Assembly: GCA_017562135.1 (NCBI GenBank)
Contig: QEYB01000738.1
Location: 62,001 to 126,000, forward strand
Direction of reading: 5' to 3'
Source of the DNA: Dipylidium caninum
Taxonomy: Eukaryota; Platyhelminthes; Cestoda; Cyclophyllidea; Dipylidiidae
Length of the DNA: 64,000 nt
Within the stretch, counting starts at the first letter, position 1. The number at the start of each line of letters is the position of its first letter. Positions 32,345-44,500 of this stretch are shown here, in pieces. A program made the translations under genes and the position numbers. The notes below the pieces were generated by a model. It saw nothing but the letters and a program-made list of their open reading frames with translations. It was not told the DNA's origin and did no database searches.

Positions 32345-33000
32345 GCACTCACCAGAGAGGAGGCTGAAGTGTGAAGAGAGGTGGAATCCCCCTTCTTCCC
32401 TCGAATATCTCCTCCAACCAGTAAATTCAACTTTCCACACGCCTTCTAGTCGGCGCGACTTCGTTTTGACACATGGGAATTAGGTAACCTTCCTCACCAT
32501 TCGGCAGGAGATTTAAGTGCACAGTCGTGAAGGTGTGGACAGAAATGACCTTCTCCTCACTGTCGCAAGACGAGGTCATGAGGCTCGAGAAGCAAAATAA
32601 ATGTCGAGGTTTGTTCTGCCTGCACAGCCTCGTCATCATGCTCCTTTATCTCGAAAGAGCTATAGAACACGAAACTGTTCGTGAACTTTAGTCTGGACCA
32701 GATAGGCACTGATCATCTAAGCGGTTGGAACACTTTCTGAGGCTGCACAGTGTTCGTGGTGGTGGTGGTGTTGGTGCAGACAAAATTCAGTAAGAGTCTC
32801 CCCTTCCGCGAAAAGGAGATATGAAGTTGGAAACTATTAGGCAGGTGTTTTTGTTTAAGCAGCCTTCAGATGGAACTTAGATGGATGCATTGTGACGTCC
32901 ACCGGCTCATAGTGATGAAGAGGAGTAGGAAGAAAAATTGAGGACGACCACTGTGGAATTCGCTCCACCACACCAACGCTGTGGCATTGGCACCAACTTT
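32345..33000. other. No gene seen; GGT repeat
   Basis: A (ggt)n run lies at 32757-32777. No supported frame. Confidence 0.5.
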
Positions 33001-33004
33001 ACCG

Positions 33005-33180
33005 CATAACAATGCAGAACGACGTTTTGGGTCTTTGAGTTATTAATGGCATCTCCATCAAGTCGACGAACCGTTTTATCGCTTTTCCATTATTCTGGTC
33101 GTCCTCTTTTCCCTTCCTGCGTCTCCAACACTTTCACCCAATCACATCGGAAATTCTTCGACACTCAAAAGAAAGAGTTG
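33005..33180. repeat. Fragment paired with 51000-51120
   Basis: 'ggcatctccatcaagtcgacg' here aligns with 'gacatctccattaaatcgacg' at 51100, with weaker similarity upstream. The differences are silent in ISIKST on the plus strand and also silent in VDLM on the minus strand, so the coding strand cannot be told. Confidence 0.4.
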
Positions 33181-33599
33181 TAGGGCGCATGTGAATTGCG
33201 CTAGTCTCCCACTCTGTAAGCAACGCCCACCGCCTCGCCGGCCCAGCACAGGTTGAAGGCGGCGGCCTTCGGCGTGTAAATTGTTTGAAGATTGGACCCC
33301 TCCAGGCAGCTTCACCAACTCAGTCAATTACTGCTGCCGCGTCTAATTACCAGACACATGGGTGGTGAGGAAATCCTCAGCTCACCGAGGACCACCAAAA
33401 TTAGGCGGTTATATTTAATCGTTCACCAAAGATCTAATTATTTTTGGATGAACACCCACACGTAACTTCAGTAAATCAAACTAAATTTACGTGTGCAGCG
33501 CGTGTGCGTGCCTGTGCAGTCCTACCTACAGGGTTGGCTAGTAATTGAGGGCAGATGTTAAGAATGAAAACCCAAACAAACTCTATTCAAGATACTGAC

Positions 33600-34110
33600 A
33601 CCCCTCCTCTCCCTTTTATACTCCACTCTATCGGTCTTATGACACCCCAAATTCCGGCCACTTTGAAGCTCTAATGAGGTTTTCGAGACAACTTTGAATG
33701 GCTTGAGTTAAAAAAATCAGATGACTATTTCCACCCATATATATTACCTACTTTTGCAAGGGCAGATTCCTTATGCCAGTTCAAATTCGACCGACTTGTT
33801 TTCCAACTTGTGCTACTTAATTCGAATGAGTAAACTAAAATGTTTTGGTCTTGATGTTATTAAGGAATTAAACGTAGGGGAAAAATGTGCCACCATCAAA
33901 AGCGGTTCCTCATCGTCCAAGGAAATAAAATCAAGAGGATTCATATTGCACCTCCTGTCGTCTCACTTTGTGACGAGGGTCCGATTAAGCTCCTGCTCAG
34001 TAGATTTTCGTGCTCCAAGAGTTTGTATCGCTGTCAGGAGCACCTTCCGGCAAGCTGGCGTAGCAGGCGCATTAGTGCAGCGCGACAGGTTTTTGACACG
34101 CAATAGATAA
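33600..34110. repeat. Tandem duplication, unit 1
   Basis: Direct repeat of about 34780-35240, roughly 1.1 kb away. Landmarks: 'gaggttttcgagac' (33677) and 'gaggttttcaagac' (34841), 'tcactttgtgacgagg' (33963 and 35063), 'cttgtatcgctg' (35123; 'tttgtatcgctg' at 34023). Indels are many but the 90-base exon below is exactly collinear. Confidence 0.75.
33941..34030 (-). CDS. 90-base terminal exon, unit 1
   Basis: After an acceptor ctcctgacag the minus strand is open for 29 codons (RYKLLEHENLLSRSL, then PSSQSE) to TGA 33941. The copy at 35041-35130 has the same acceptor position, the same length and the same stop position (RYKHMEHENLLSRCL, PSSQSE), although the surrounding DNA has many indels. Shared acceptor, frame and stop argue for a real last exon. 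The upstream exon is not fixed. Confidence 0.45.
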   Translation of the reverse strand, partial: RYKLLEHENLLSRSLIGPSSQSETTGGAI

Positions 34111-34377
34111 GCCGAATATCAGCGAGCGGATTTCGAGGATGTAGACTGATGGAACCCTGTTCGAGTTGACCACCTCGAAGTCCCTCCACCTCCACCTCTA
34201 CCTCTACCGACTCTTCCTAGAGCTCGTCCACCGCCATTACCCAGCCCAGAACAAAAATCCTCATTTCGCACCGCTTTGACACAGTTGGCCAGTTTGAGAG
34301 TAAGCAATTTATTAGCGGTACCCCTGAAATCTACGTGTTATAGTCCGCCCCAAATCGAAGGGGAAGGATGCCCGAGT

Positions 34378-34587
34378 TCAATGAAGCTCTTCCAACAGCT
34401 CGGGAATTTGCTCTATTAGAGGGCTGTCGGCACAGATCTCTCTGAAGCTGGGGTACTTTGCCATGGCCGAGAGCATGTCCATCTCCAAATCCTTGCCCTC
34501 GGGGTGAGCTGCTTGAGCAGCCGGCGTCAAGGCCTCCTGATTGGCCATGACCAAGGCGAAGCAGATGAGAATACTTAAGGGCTGCAT
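34378..34587 (-). CDS. Small secreted protein, 69 residues
   Basis: ATG at 34587; the frame extends upstream only to a GTG. The N-terminus MQPLSILICFALVMANQ is a typical signal peptide (short polar start, hydrophobic core, A-N-Q cleavage region). The mature part of about 50 residues is acidic and looks helical (DLEMDMLSAMAKYPSFREIC, ADSPLIEQIPELLEELH) with a single Cys, and ends at TGA 34380. It is unspliced as drawn. In size and style it recalls small helical secreted proteins of tapeworms, but I could not establish homology. It lies between the two units of the local tandem duplication. Confidence 0.5.
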   Translation of the reverse strand: MQPLSILICFALVMANQEALTPAAQAAHPEGKDLEMDMLSAMAKYPSFREICADSPLIEQIPELLEELH

Positions 34588-34779
34588 TGTCGTGTGAGTG
34601 GTAATGAGAGACACACGCCTCTGTTCCCTCTTTCATACTCCCCTTTGGGCGGTCCAACGACCAATTACATTTGAGGATGAATTGGTCTTTCGAGGTTGGT
34701 CCATATTCATTCGAGTAGAGCTCTTAGACGTTATCTACTAATTGTTTGTCATAAGAAAGACTGGAATGTTTGACATTTT

Positions 34780-35240
34780 CCCTTGCCAGTCATTGTTGTC
34801 CTAGGGACACCCAATTCTTACCACTTTAAAGTCCTGGTGAGGTTTTCAAGACTGTGTGTGCTACTAGTTTGGGTAAAATACCAATGACTCTATTTCTAAC
34901 CTCGCATATTACCTCCTCCCGCAAGAACGGATTCTGTCCTGCAGCACTAACTCAATTCACCTGTTGTCTGGTGACCATCAACTGCCGCGAAAAATTTCAA
35001 CCGCTTACTTAACGCTAAATGGAGGCAAAGCCAAGCAAACTCAAATTTTACGTCTTGTCGGCTCACTTTGTGACGAGGGGTCCGGTAAACACCTGCTCAG
35101 CAAATTTTCATGCTCCATGTGCTTGTATCGCTGACAGGCGCCTCTTTCAGCAAGTTAACCAGGTAGGCGCTGCAATGCAGCCAGATGCTTTGTTGTTGAT
35201 GTACACTAGAAATCTTATATAACATCAAGCTTTGTCCTCT
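34780..35240. repeat. Tandem duplication, unit 2
   Basis: See 33600-34110. Confidence 0.75.
35041..35130 (-). CDS. 90-base terminal exon, unit 2
   Basis: Copy of the exon at 33941-34030; acceptor gcgcctgtcag, 29 codons, TGA at 35041. The minus-strand frame 35403-35215 (MWVHEVHQPVAPCWTRETYY ...) lies just upstream. It could be its first exon through a weak donor (gat|gttata), which joins in phase 0, but the donor is poor. Confidence 0.4.
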   Translation of the reverse strand, partial: RYKHMEHENLLSRCLPDPSSQSEPTRRKI

Positions 35241-35403
35241 TGAAATCAGTGGGCGAAGACCCTGTGACGTCTTGGGGAATAAATGTGTACGCGATTCCTT
35301 CGACTCTCCCGACGAACATGTGGAAGAAAGGGTTTGCGACAGAATAGTATGTCTCTCTGGTCCAGCATGGGGCGACAGGCTGATGGACCTCATGAACCCA
35401 CAT
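35215..35403 (-). CDS. 62-codon frame upstream of unit 2 exon
   Basis: Starts at ATG 35403. Protein-like composition (FFHMFVGRVEGIAYTFIPQD, then VTGSSPTDFKRTKLDVI), ending at TAA as read through, or spliced into 35130 as described there. No signal peptide. Confidence 0.3.
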   Translation of the reverse strand: MWVHEVHQPVAPCWTRETYYSVANPFFHMFVGRVEGIAYTFIPQDVTGSSPTDFKRTKLDVI

Positions 35404-35659
35404 TTCTCCTTATTTAACCTGTCACATGAGTGACATAACGGCAGTTGTCAGGGCAATGAGCAAAGCTGCCTCATGGCTTTCATTGAACGTCAACCGTTAT
35501 AACACTGTCGCTATAAATTATACCGGCTACCGAGTCTGTCTTGTCCACTTCCAAGTTGTTTAATGGAGTATTTCTATAGGCAGATTAGTCAATTAAAATG
35601 AAGCAAACTTCTGAATATGGCTTGGAATTACTGCCTACGTGGATGATATATGGCCTGTC

Positions 35660-36032
35660 ACTGGTGTGTACCGAAATGTAATAACTCCTCGATTCGACTA
35701 AAAAGGTAACATGGTGTTCCCATGTTGACAGTATGGCCACCTGATAGGTAAGTTGCATGCATTAAAAAACCGTCTTTGGAGAAAATTCATGTGATTTAAG
35801 CTACTTCACTAAGTGAATAAATCTTGGGGCTTTTTCTCAGGATGTCTGAATATCCATGAAGTTTCCTATGAGATGTCTTAATTTGCGATTGTCTTCCCCA
35901 TACTAGAGGACAATGACCTTCCGACTATCTCTCCTTTGTCTTCTGACCGTCGCCGTGCACACGGCCAGGGCCGAGTCACTCTACGACATGCAGAAGAAGA
36001 AGGATAATGAGGAGGAGGAGGAGGAGTACTAG
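35660..36032 (+). CDS. Small secreted acidic peptide with 5' intron
   Basis: Coding part 35913-36032: MTFRLSLLCLLTVAVHTARA is a clear signal peptide with an ARA/ES cleavage site, followed by ESLYDMQKKKDN and six Glu, Tyr, stop. The Glu run is a (gag)n tract that continues past the stop, so the C-terminus may vary by repeat slippage. Upstream, ctgatag|gtaagt (35748) and tttttctcag (35840) would remove 93 bases of leader. A second acceptor (cttccccatactag, 35906) sits seven bases before the ATG. The mature product would be only 19 residues, so further coding exons may be missing. Confidence 0.45.
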
Positions 36033-36055
36033 GAGGAGGAGGAGGAAGAATAAGA
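36010..36055. repeat. GAG/GGA trinucleotide repeat
   Basis: A run of gag/gga units with two interruptions, covering the end of the secreted peptide frame. Confidence 0.9.
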
Positions 36056-36059
36056 TAAA

Positions 36060-37290
36060 GACGAGGCGGATGCGAGTGGACCAGGGAATCAGCAGCAAAC
36101 GAGGATTTCCAACTATAAAATCCTTAAATTTATGCCCCTGGGCCAAGTACGAAAGTGTAGGGGTCTGGAGAAACGCATCTTCTTGCTTCTGATCCACTAC
36201 CTCGGCCTAATGGACCCCCGCGAAGCCAGTCTAGAGAAGTTATGAGGACTGAAGGCTGGGTTATCGAGACCTCCACACCAGTCATAGATCTGTTTCCCGC
36301 TTCACGTATTTAGCGCCTTTTCTCCCCGCAGGTCATCTTTCAGCTGCCATCCCTGTTCACCAGTAAATTTGACCTGGGAAAAAAACTGTGTCCATCTGCT
36401 CACCGAGGCAAGTTTTTTTTGGCGTCATAATGAGGGTGCTAAACTCTTCACGCACAGAGTCGGATACCGCGACTGTCTCACAGTTCCAGTGAGGGGGAAA
36501 TTGACCGTCACACCCAAAGCCGATTTTACGCTAAAAAGGCTAACGTGTGGAGGTGTCAGGTGGCTGCACTCATGCCACCGTTCGAATAGGCAATCCTGAA
36601 TTAGGCTCGGCATGACCAGGAGATGAGGCCAAAACTGAGACCATGCGATTGGACAAAATGGCCACAAGTGAGCAAATTCCCAGGAATAGAGCAGAAGAAG
36701 TTTTCACTGGTGGAATCGGCAGCCGCAGAAACCGCGGGTGTCATTCATAGGGTTTTTTTGCTTTTCCTAGTGGGCTGAGATGGAGAGATTTCCTCCTCGT
36801 CCAACTTTCGTCCCAGAGAATAACAGTCCCTGCAGAGGAAGCGGTTGAACGTGAGGCGATGCAGGTAAAAGAAGTAGAGGACTATGGGATAAACGCGAAC
36901 AATGAGCAGATTAAATTGCCTCAACGCAAAAGTTTCATTCTCATAAATTCATGTGCGGTATAATATCCACGTCAGAAACCAAAACAACAGGCATAAGGCC
37001 GCGGTCGTGTACAGGAATGCTTAAATTTTCCCTGGATCTGAAGGAAATTTATTGCGATCACGTTATTTTTGTATTCACTACTTAACAAATAAGAGTGGTT
37101 GTACCGAACGCGCACATGATTCTTCTCGAGACTATTTGTAGTCCTTTCAACATCCACTCACTTGCTGCTAATACGACTGCAGATGACACCATTTTCTCTG
37201 GTGGCCAAAGCTCAGGTGAGAGATTCTCTTCCCCGGACACTTGGCCTTGAGATGCACATTTCAGAGCCCATTCCTTGTTACACTTTGTAC
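36060..37290. other. No supported gene
   Basis: Contains a good TATA-like ctataaaat at 36114 with no gene assigned after it. Short frames only. Confidence 0.4.
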
Positions 37291-37299
37291 TAATCGCCC

Positions 37300-37780
37300 A
37301 AAGGCAATTGTAATCAAAACGACTAAGCGACATCTTCACTCGTGGGTGGTAGATGAAGCTGTGATCGGGCCACTGTCGCAAGCCACGAAAGGAGGCTACC
37401 TTTCCGCTGGTAGCGTGCGAATATGGTAAATCGCTGGGATGAAGTATGGCAAAGAAGGCGAACCACATAAAAATATTTGGTGTGGTGTTCCTCTTCCATA
37501 TGTTCGAAACAGGTTGGGGATTTTGCTTGTCTCAAGATCACCCTGTTGTCTCCGCATAATACATGGCTTGAAGTCTATGCATTCAGCAGGAATCTCCTTC
37601 ATAGCTGCATTATCTAATTGACAGCAGATCCGGGGAACATCTCCATTGTGTCCTTTCTGCCTGCTCCACTCCACCATTACTCACGTGAGGCGACCGCATT
37701 CCCGGCAATGTCCAACTCCTATTCACGTCTTCAGACTGCAAGCACTTCAGGCATTGTAACATGAATGGGAGGGCGAAGTA
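37300..37780. repeat. R2 copy 3 joined to inverted F3 copy 4
   Basis: 37300-37520 matches R2 ('cactcgtgggtggtagatgaagctgt'). 37560-37780 on the minus strand matches F3 ('gagtggagcaggcagaaaggac'). The minus strand is open for 93 codons at 37677-37396, but no copy shares that frame intact. Confidence 0.55.
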
Positions 37781-38099
37781 GCCGGTTAATGCGCCAATGT
37801 CCTCGTCCACACTGGACAACTTCTCTTCTCCACACCATCACAATTGTCCGATATATGGAAAGCCTCTTGACAATATTGCTTTGTTCACGCAGATACCCTC
37901 CTTTTCTTAACTGCTTATTGCAGCCTCAAATGCCTCCTCCTCCTCTCTCCTTGTCAACTCGCACTAAGATCAACTCATATGGGACGAGCCAATTACCTCT
38001 TTTGGCGACCTCATCTTTTCCGATGAGAAGAAAAAAGAGATAAGGATGCATCGCTAGGGGGCTTCAATGTGATCTTCGGGTAGGCAAGAGAACAGACTT

Positions 38100-40640
38100 T
38101 CTAGCACTTCACCCACCATCTCTTTTTAAAATTATGATCAGTTGGCTCCAGGCTACAGCAGGTTCATATTAGCATCTACGTTATAAATGACTCGGTCTGG
38201 CCACCATTATGCCAATTCGCCCGATATGTCAAGTATTAGAATGGCAGTTGAGGAAAGTGCTTTCGTCTCCACGATGCCATCCATAACGCAAATATTCACC
38301 TCAACCATGCCATTTCAATCAAATATTTATTTCGATAGCCAGAAGTCCACTTTAACGCTTTTTGCCCCGAGACATTCGTTCCGGTTAAGTCACTACTAAT
38401 CCCCACAAGTTTCCGCACTTTCGAATGTCCTTTAAAGACAATGCGTTGTCCACGCTGCTACTTGCCTGTCTCTCAGCTATTCACTTCTACCTTCAACGCT
38501 CTTTCATTATTGTCTCCAATTCCAGTCATCATCTCTTCCCCAAAATATACTAAATAACCCCACATACATCACGTACAGACATACATCACGCCTAGGAGGA
38601 TAATGAGAATTTCCACATTCTAAATGAACCCCACTGCCAACTAACAAATGCCAACCTAATTATACCAATGGTACAACACCCACGCCCAATATGATAAGCA
38701 CAAAGCCAATCAATCCACTTACTAGCCTTATAATTCCTACTGACAAAACTCTCTAACTCGACATCAAGTCCGCATAGTAAGAAGAATATCCTTTCACCCA
38801 AGAGACTCTAAAAGTAAGCAAATGAAGCCATTAAATACACACGCACACATATGTATATACACACTTACATTACAATCATGTTATTGCAGCCACAAAAGAA
38901 AACTTTTCGGCTGTAGTTCAATCACTGGTGGATTAGCCAAGAAAAGCTACGAAAACGTGACTTGATGTCATGTAAGCTAACCAACGCTTGCCATCTGATT
39001 CCATAATAAGCGTTAAAAAATCAAATCTTATTAATAAACAAGTACATTATTATTTCAGTTGTATAAGTAGCAACAATAATAGCAACAAGGATACATTTCT
39101 TAATAGTCCTAACTTCATTATGTAACCACTTATAAATGTAGAATCTATGCTTTTAGCCTCAGCAAGAGCCACAGGTAAACAAGCATGGAAAGGAAATAAT
39201 GAAGCATCGGTGGTACAAAACAAACACTTCAAAAGAAAACAACCAAATATGTCCTATTGCGCTTTCACATATGGATAAAATGGTTCTTCATTGATGACAG
39301 ATAGATGGATAGATAGACAGATAGAGACAAAGAGATTAAAATCAGAGGAAGACTAGTGGAAAATAAGAAACAGAGAGAATTCTGACCAGCAAGAAAACTT
39401 GCAAAACAAGGAGAATTGTGGACAAGTATACTCCTCCAAGGTTAAAAGGAAGGCGAAATAAACAACTTTGTTCAACACAGTGAATTATTGCATACAAAAG
39501 GCAATAAGAATAGCAACATACGATAAGAAGAAACAATAAGAAAGCACCAACATACTCGAGCCTACATGTCAGGGATATTCACGGCACCAAACTTCCGCAT
39601 AGGCAGTAACACCCAACAAAGTACCATAACAATACCTTCTCAACACATGTAGACACAAGGAAACACACCAACCGACCAAACAACTCAATCCCCATATATC
39701 AAACTTTAGAATGTCCGTTGGACAAAATGTTTTCTCTACAATTCCATCCACAATTCAAATATTCACCTAAACTATGCCATTTCAACAGCCAAAAGTCCAT
39801 TTTAACACTTCTTCCCATACTTCACCCATCGTCCACACGAGACATTGTCGTCCTTTGTCCAAATCATACCCCTCCTCATCATTCCTCATGATTTTGCAAG
39901 CCTTTTCAAAACAAAGCTTTGCCCATGCGATGAAGAAATTCCCGCTGAGTTCATCCACAAATGACCTTTCCATTCTCGCCATTACGGCAGGGGACCCAAT
40001 TGCATATATGCATGTCTACATGCGCGGTACCTGGCTGGAGGCGTCGGCCAACTATGATGTGGGTTCTAACAATTTACGCTCCTCATCATGGCCCACCACC
40101 TAACACCCCTTCAGCTTACATTCTTCTATCTCACTCATGACTCCTTCCCTTGAACACCCTAATGCATCTAGTTCTAACCTCATCCAAAATAGACTGTATA
40201 AACGCTAGCCAAATACAAGAAACAGATGGTCAATCACCAACTCAAAACTCAAAGAATGGTGCAGCAATACCGCCTAATTCCAAAAACAATAACCAGCGCC
40301 TACTATCAGATTTAATAACAGAAGTTAACAAAATCCAACACTATACACGCAACAGTCAATATATTATTGTCTTAAAAACGAAGTAATGACAACGAGATAC
40401 ACTTAACCTTAACTTCATGCTATAACCGTCATAAAATACATAATGTATACTTTTAGCCGCGACATGGAACGTAGGTAATTTAGTAGGGAAAAGAAATAAT
40501 GCAAAATCAGGACGAAAACAGATGTCAAGAACGTAAGTGCTGTTAAAAATGCTCCATTACACCCACACTCATTGAAAAGTAATTCTTTTTTACTGACAGA
40601 TGTGGTCAAGCTGAAGGAAAACTAATAAGTAGAAAGCAAG
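38100..40640. repeat. AT-richer island with internal duplications
   Basis: Base composition is visibly richer in A and T than the flanks. 38165-38400 is duplicated at 39680-39870 (shared 'atgccatttcaa' and 'agaagtccactttaacgc' against 'aaaagtccattttaacac'). 39050-39235 is duplicated at 40370-40560 (shared 'taacttcat', 'acttttagcc', 'gaaataatg'). Both pairs are direct repeats about 1.3-1.5 kb apart, so this is a diverged tandem repeat. Simple repeats: AC/AT at 38840-38870, GATA/GACA at 39296-39330. No gene is supported. Confidence 0.7.
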
Positions 40641-40660
40641 AAGCCGTTCATAACAATTTT

Positions 40661-41042
40661 CTAGCATCTTGTCCTGCTTCCACGGGTACCAAATCCGAGT
40701 AAAATGGTCAGTTTACTCGGCAACTTATTACAATATGCCTTGAGGAGGGCACTCGTAGTGGGAGAAGATGGCTTGCTCACAATAATCACAACCCACAATT
40801 TCATTACTTCAATCAAAAACGTGCAGAGGCCCTCATACCTCGGCGCAGTTGACTTGGTGTCAAGGATAGATGCTGGGATGTTGGCTGGTAGAATAAAAGA
40901 AGAGAAATCACGGCGAATGGTGTTCACTGGTAACTGTATGGCAAACTGTGTGGAGGAGAATGGCCTAAATGCATTGAATTACTCTAAAGTGGATGTGGAT
41001 GTGTGTCATGATTGCATTGGGGTAGGCGAAAGCATAGTGTGA
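40661..41042. other. About 310-base segment absent from the 2.3-kb copy
   Basis: Relative to 2290-2830, bases of roughly 40735-41040 are extra. Both strands are open across it: plus 40704-41042, 112 codons (LRRALVVGEDGLLTIITTHN); minus 40927-40661, 88 codons (FILPANIPASILDTKSTAPR). It may be an insertion here or a deletion in the other copy. No target-site duplication was recognised. Confidence 0.4.
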
Positions 41043-41504
41043 TCAAGCTACGTAGTGGGAGTTTGCACGAAATCGATTGTCGAATTTGTGCTAAAGTCGG
41101 AGAAAAGGATATGTGGGAAGAAGGGGAGTGTCGGTGAAGGCGAGAGATGTTGAGTCAAATGCTCAAAATGGTGTGTTAATGAAGGCGAAAGTAGATTATG
41201 ACTGAATTACATATTACTTTTTTAGACGGGTCGCCATGCCCAATTTGTAATCTGATAGCAGAAATTGGAATGTTGGCTGATGGGGCTCTTCTAGCTCAAG
41301 TCAATTTGTCTCGGTCTCAAGTTCAGAGTGAGGGGGATTTTCTTCTTACTTCACTGATTGGTGAATGATCATGTCTTTAGCCCATGATCGTCTCTTTGAG
41401 TGGGTTCAAGTGCCATTGCTATGAGCTGGTAATTTAACGTTTCTCAGGGAAATGTCCCGAGGCTACAGTAACTTGACGTGTTTTTCTCTATGATACCTTA
41501 CAAA

Positions 41505-44500
41505 AAAAACGACGTAAGCCAGAAAATTTTTGACGTGTTCTTGTTGGATAGTCTTTCAGAGAATAAGCAACTCCACTTGATTGCTCTCCGTACGGTGTTT
41601 CTAGGCGAAGCCGATGGACCTCAATCTTCCTACCCCTTCCGAGGCCAAAGTTCGGCGCCGATGAGAACGGCGGAGGTATTTATGTGCAAATGACTTCTCC
41701 ACTTGCGGGTATTTGAAAAAAGGGGAAAGGCAATGGACAGAGGCCTTAAAAAAAACACTTTCGTGTACGCGATTATCTTTGCAACCTACTTACCTACCTG
41801 CTTATTTAACTCCAATGACAACAATTCTATAAGTATACGGTAAACACACATGCCATCACGTGTTGCATGTAGAAGATAAGTACTTTGAGCAAAATCGGCT
41901 ACAAACGGCCAACCACGCTGCCCAACGCGCTGGTGGGCTATAAGGCGGGAGAAGACAGCGTGCAAAGAGCTTCTAGACAATTCACTTCCCTCGCACTTGA
42001 GTTCATAATGACATTTGTTGCTATGGGTAAGAAGTTTCCGTACCAAATGCTGAGATAAACTTAAGAGCCTCTTTGGACTTGATATTTTTTTTTGCATCAC
42101 CTCATACGGCAACTGTAACTTGAGCCAACGCACAGAAGGCTGCCCTCAGTCGCTTCCACATTCACCTGTCTTTTCCCATCACAAGGAGAGGAAGGCGTCG
42201 AAGCAGTTTACTCTTCAACCCAGACCATTACGCCTGACGATGCTGATCCTATCCTCCAACCCCGGTCCCTTTTACACATACCTGCTACCACCGCGTGTTT
42301 ACCTTCACACTTTTCCCCGGTATTGCCACGTCACCCTTAATCAGTCCTTGTGCAATTCCGTCTAAACACAATGCGGTAGTTCCAGATTCACACTTTTTAT
42401 GACCTGGCCACACCATTAGCCCATTCTCTCTCCTGCGATACCTTTGTGCAAATGTCACATCTCTACTGGTTCAGAGGCCACCTGCAAACTCAATTACTTG
42501 CCCTCGATATCCAACGGTTGAGGGTGAATAGACGGCTTTCTCTCCCCTAGTCGCCTTCGTTCCTCCATCCCCTTTGTCTCTTCTGTTAGTTCGCTTACAA
42601 ATCCCCTCGTTTGCTTTATTAGAGTTCTCCGTCTTCTTCTTTCGACTAACAACGCTTATGGTCATCCTCCAACTCCTACTTTGAGCCATTATCATGCATG
42701 AAGTCGAGTGTGGCCTTACCGCTTCACATCGCGAGCACTTTCCTCTCACTTGAAACTAAGGCGAGGCCCCGTTTGCGGTAACCATTGATTTCCGCTTCTA
42801 ATCATTTTTCTACGCATCTTTGGCGCGGATAAGTGCAAGCTGTCGTTGCATACACAATACCGCAGTCAAGCCGAGAAGACGTACAAAGCAAAGTATTTCG
42901 CCTTCTCTCCAATAAACATCATAGTCACCTCACTCGCTGTGTGAATTTCGCCACCTCGCCTTCCATCTCGTATGGGTCGGCAAAAAGCAAAATTCCCTAC
43001 AGGTCAGTCAACGCCTCTTCCCATTGGCTTGCCTCCCCGCCTGTCAGGTTGTTGGGGAAAGGCGGGAGTCAGCACCGTTTCACCGCAAGCCAGCAGTCAC
43101 GCATTAGAGCGTAGGGCGACTGTGAACAAGTGACTCCTTCTGACTGCATCTCGCCCTCACCCTCATAAGAAATGGCGCTTGCTTTTCTAAGTTTCTTTTT
43201 CACGTGTCATACCAAAAGACTGCGAACATTTGCTTCACACACCTTTCACCCGAAAAGCGGCCACCTTCTACTCGCCTATATCCACAATCCCCTTTCCTCA
43301 CACAATCCTGCAGCCACTTCTTTATCGTCGATGAATAAAGGAAGTGGAGTACCCCAGCTTCATCAATAGTCGGTTGGGCGCACTCAGTAACTCATCAAAT
43401 GGTAATACATCGGTGAACCATGGCTTTCTGTGTCCACCCTGCCAATCACTTGTCACCAGCCTAATGGAGGAGTCTTGATGACAGGATAACCGCCCACAAC
43501 TCAGTGCCCTCGCTGACCTCTTCGTACAAGCCCCAACCACTCGGGGAATACAGAAGATAACGCATGCACAAGCCCATACCCCAACAACAAGTATCCACTT
43601 CTACGAAGATTGAAGCCTTCGAACTTTGCCACATCCCTTACATACGCCTAAGAAAATGTAATCAGCCTAGCTAATATCCCCTTAAATGCAAATGCTTATC
43701 TACTCTGATAGACAAGGATGCCACATGCCTCTTATTTCACATTCTACCATTCAGGGAATAATGACTTCAATAGCAAACCTTACCTTTAGTGTCGATTCGA
43801 TGAGATATCTCGTGCAAGTCATTACTATCAGTAATCGTAATATATGATTCCATTCAAGGTATCACCTCCCTGAGAGCCTCACTTCATAACTAGTCATTTT
43901 TAGAGTGGACACATTAAAAAAGGGAAGTGTCTTCGCTGTCAGTGCATGTGAATGAAGTTGCTTCGCGTCACACTTCGTAATGACGCTCAATCCTACCACC
44001 TAAAGGCATGGCGTTGTGAAAATACGCGGGTTACAAAATAAAATAATGAAGGATATTACTCAAAATTATATTCCATAGTAGAGAGATGACTTGATTCCTA
44101 CCTCGAGGGCAGCATCAACTATAGTCCTAGGCGGTTAGGCCGAGGGGATACACCGCAATTCCTACTTATTTACTCACACATACACAAAAAATTCTATTTT
44201 CGGATGAACTGTGAAGACTAACCTGCATGCGTTCGTTCACCACACTTGAAGTGCCAATATACTCAATTCTTATCTTTTCAGATAATTCCACATAAAATGA
44301 AGCCATGTCCAAAAAGCAGAAGAATTTAAAAGATGCCAACCCGAAGACGGATCTGACACCGTTGTGGAAACACATTTTGCATCAAATAAGCTACGTCAAA
44401 TCCTCTACGAAATAGGACTCAGGATAGGCATGCAACACATCTTGAACGAATTGTCCCTAGGGGCTTTATTTGACGGTCTCTCGCTCCGGTACGACGTGTA

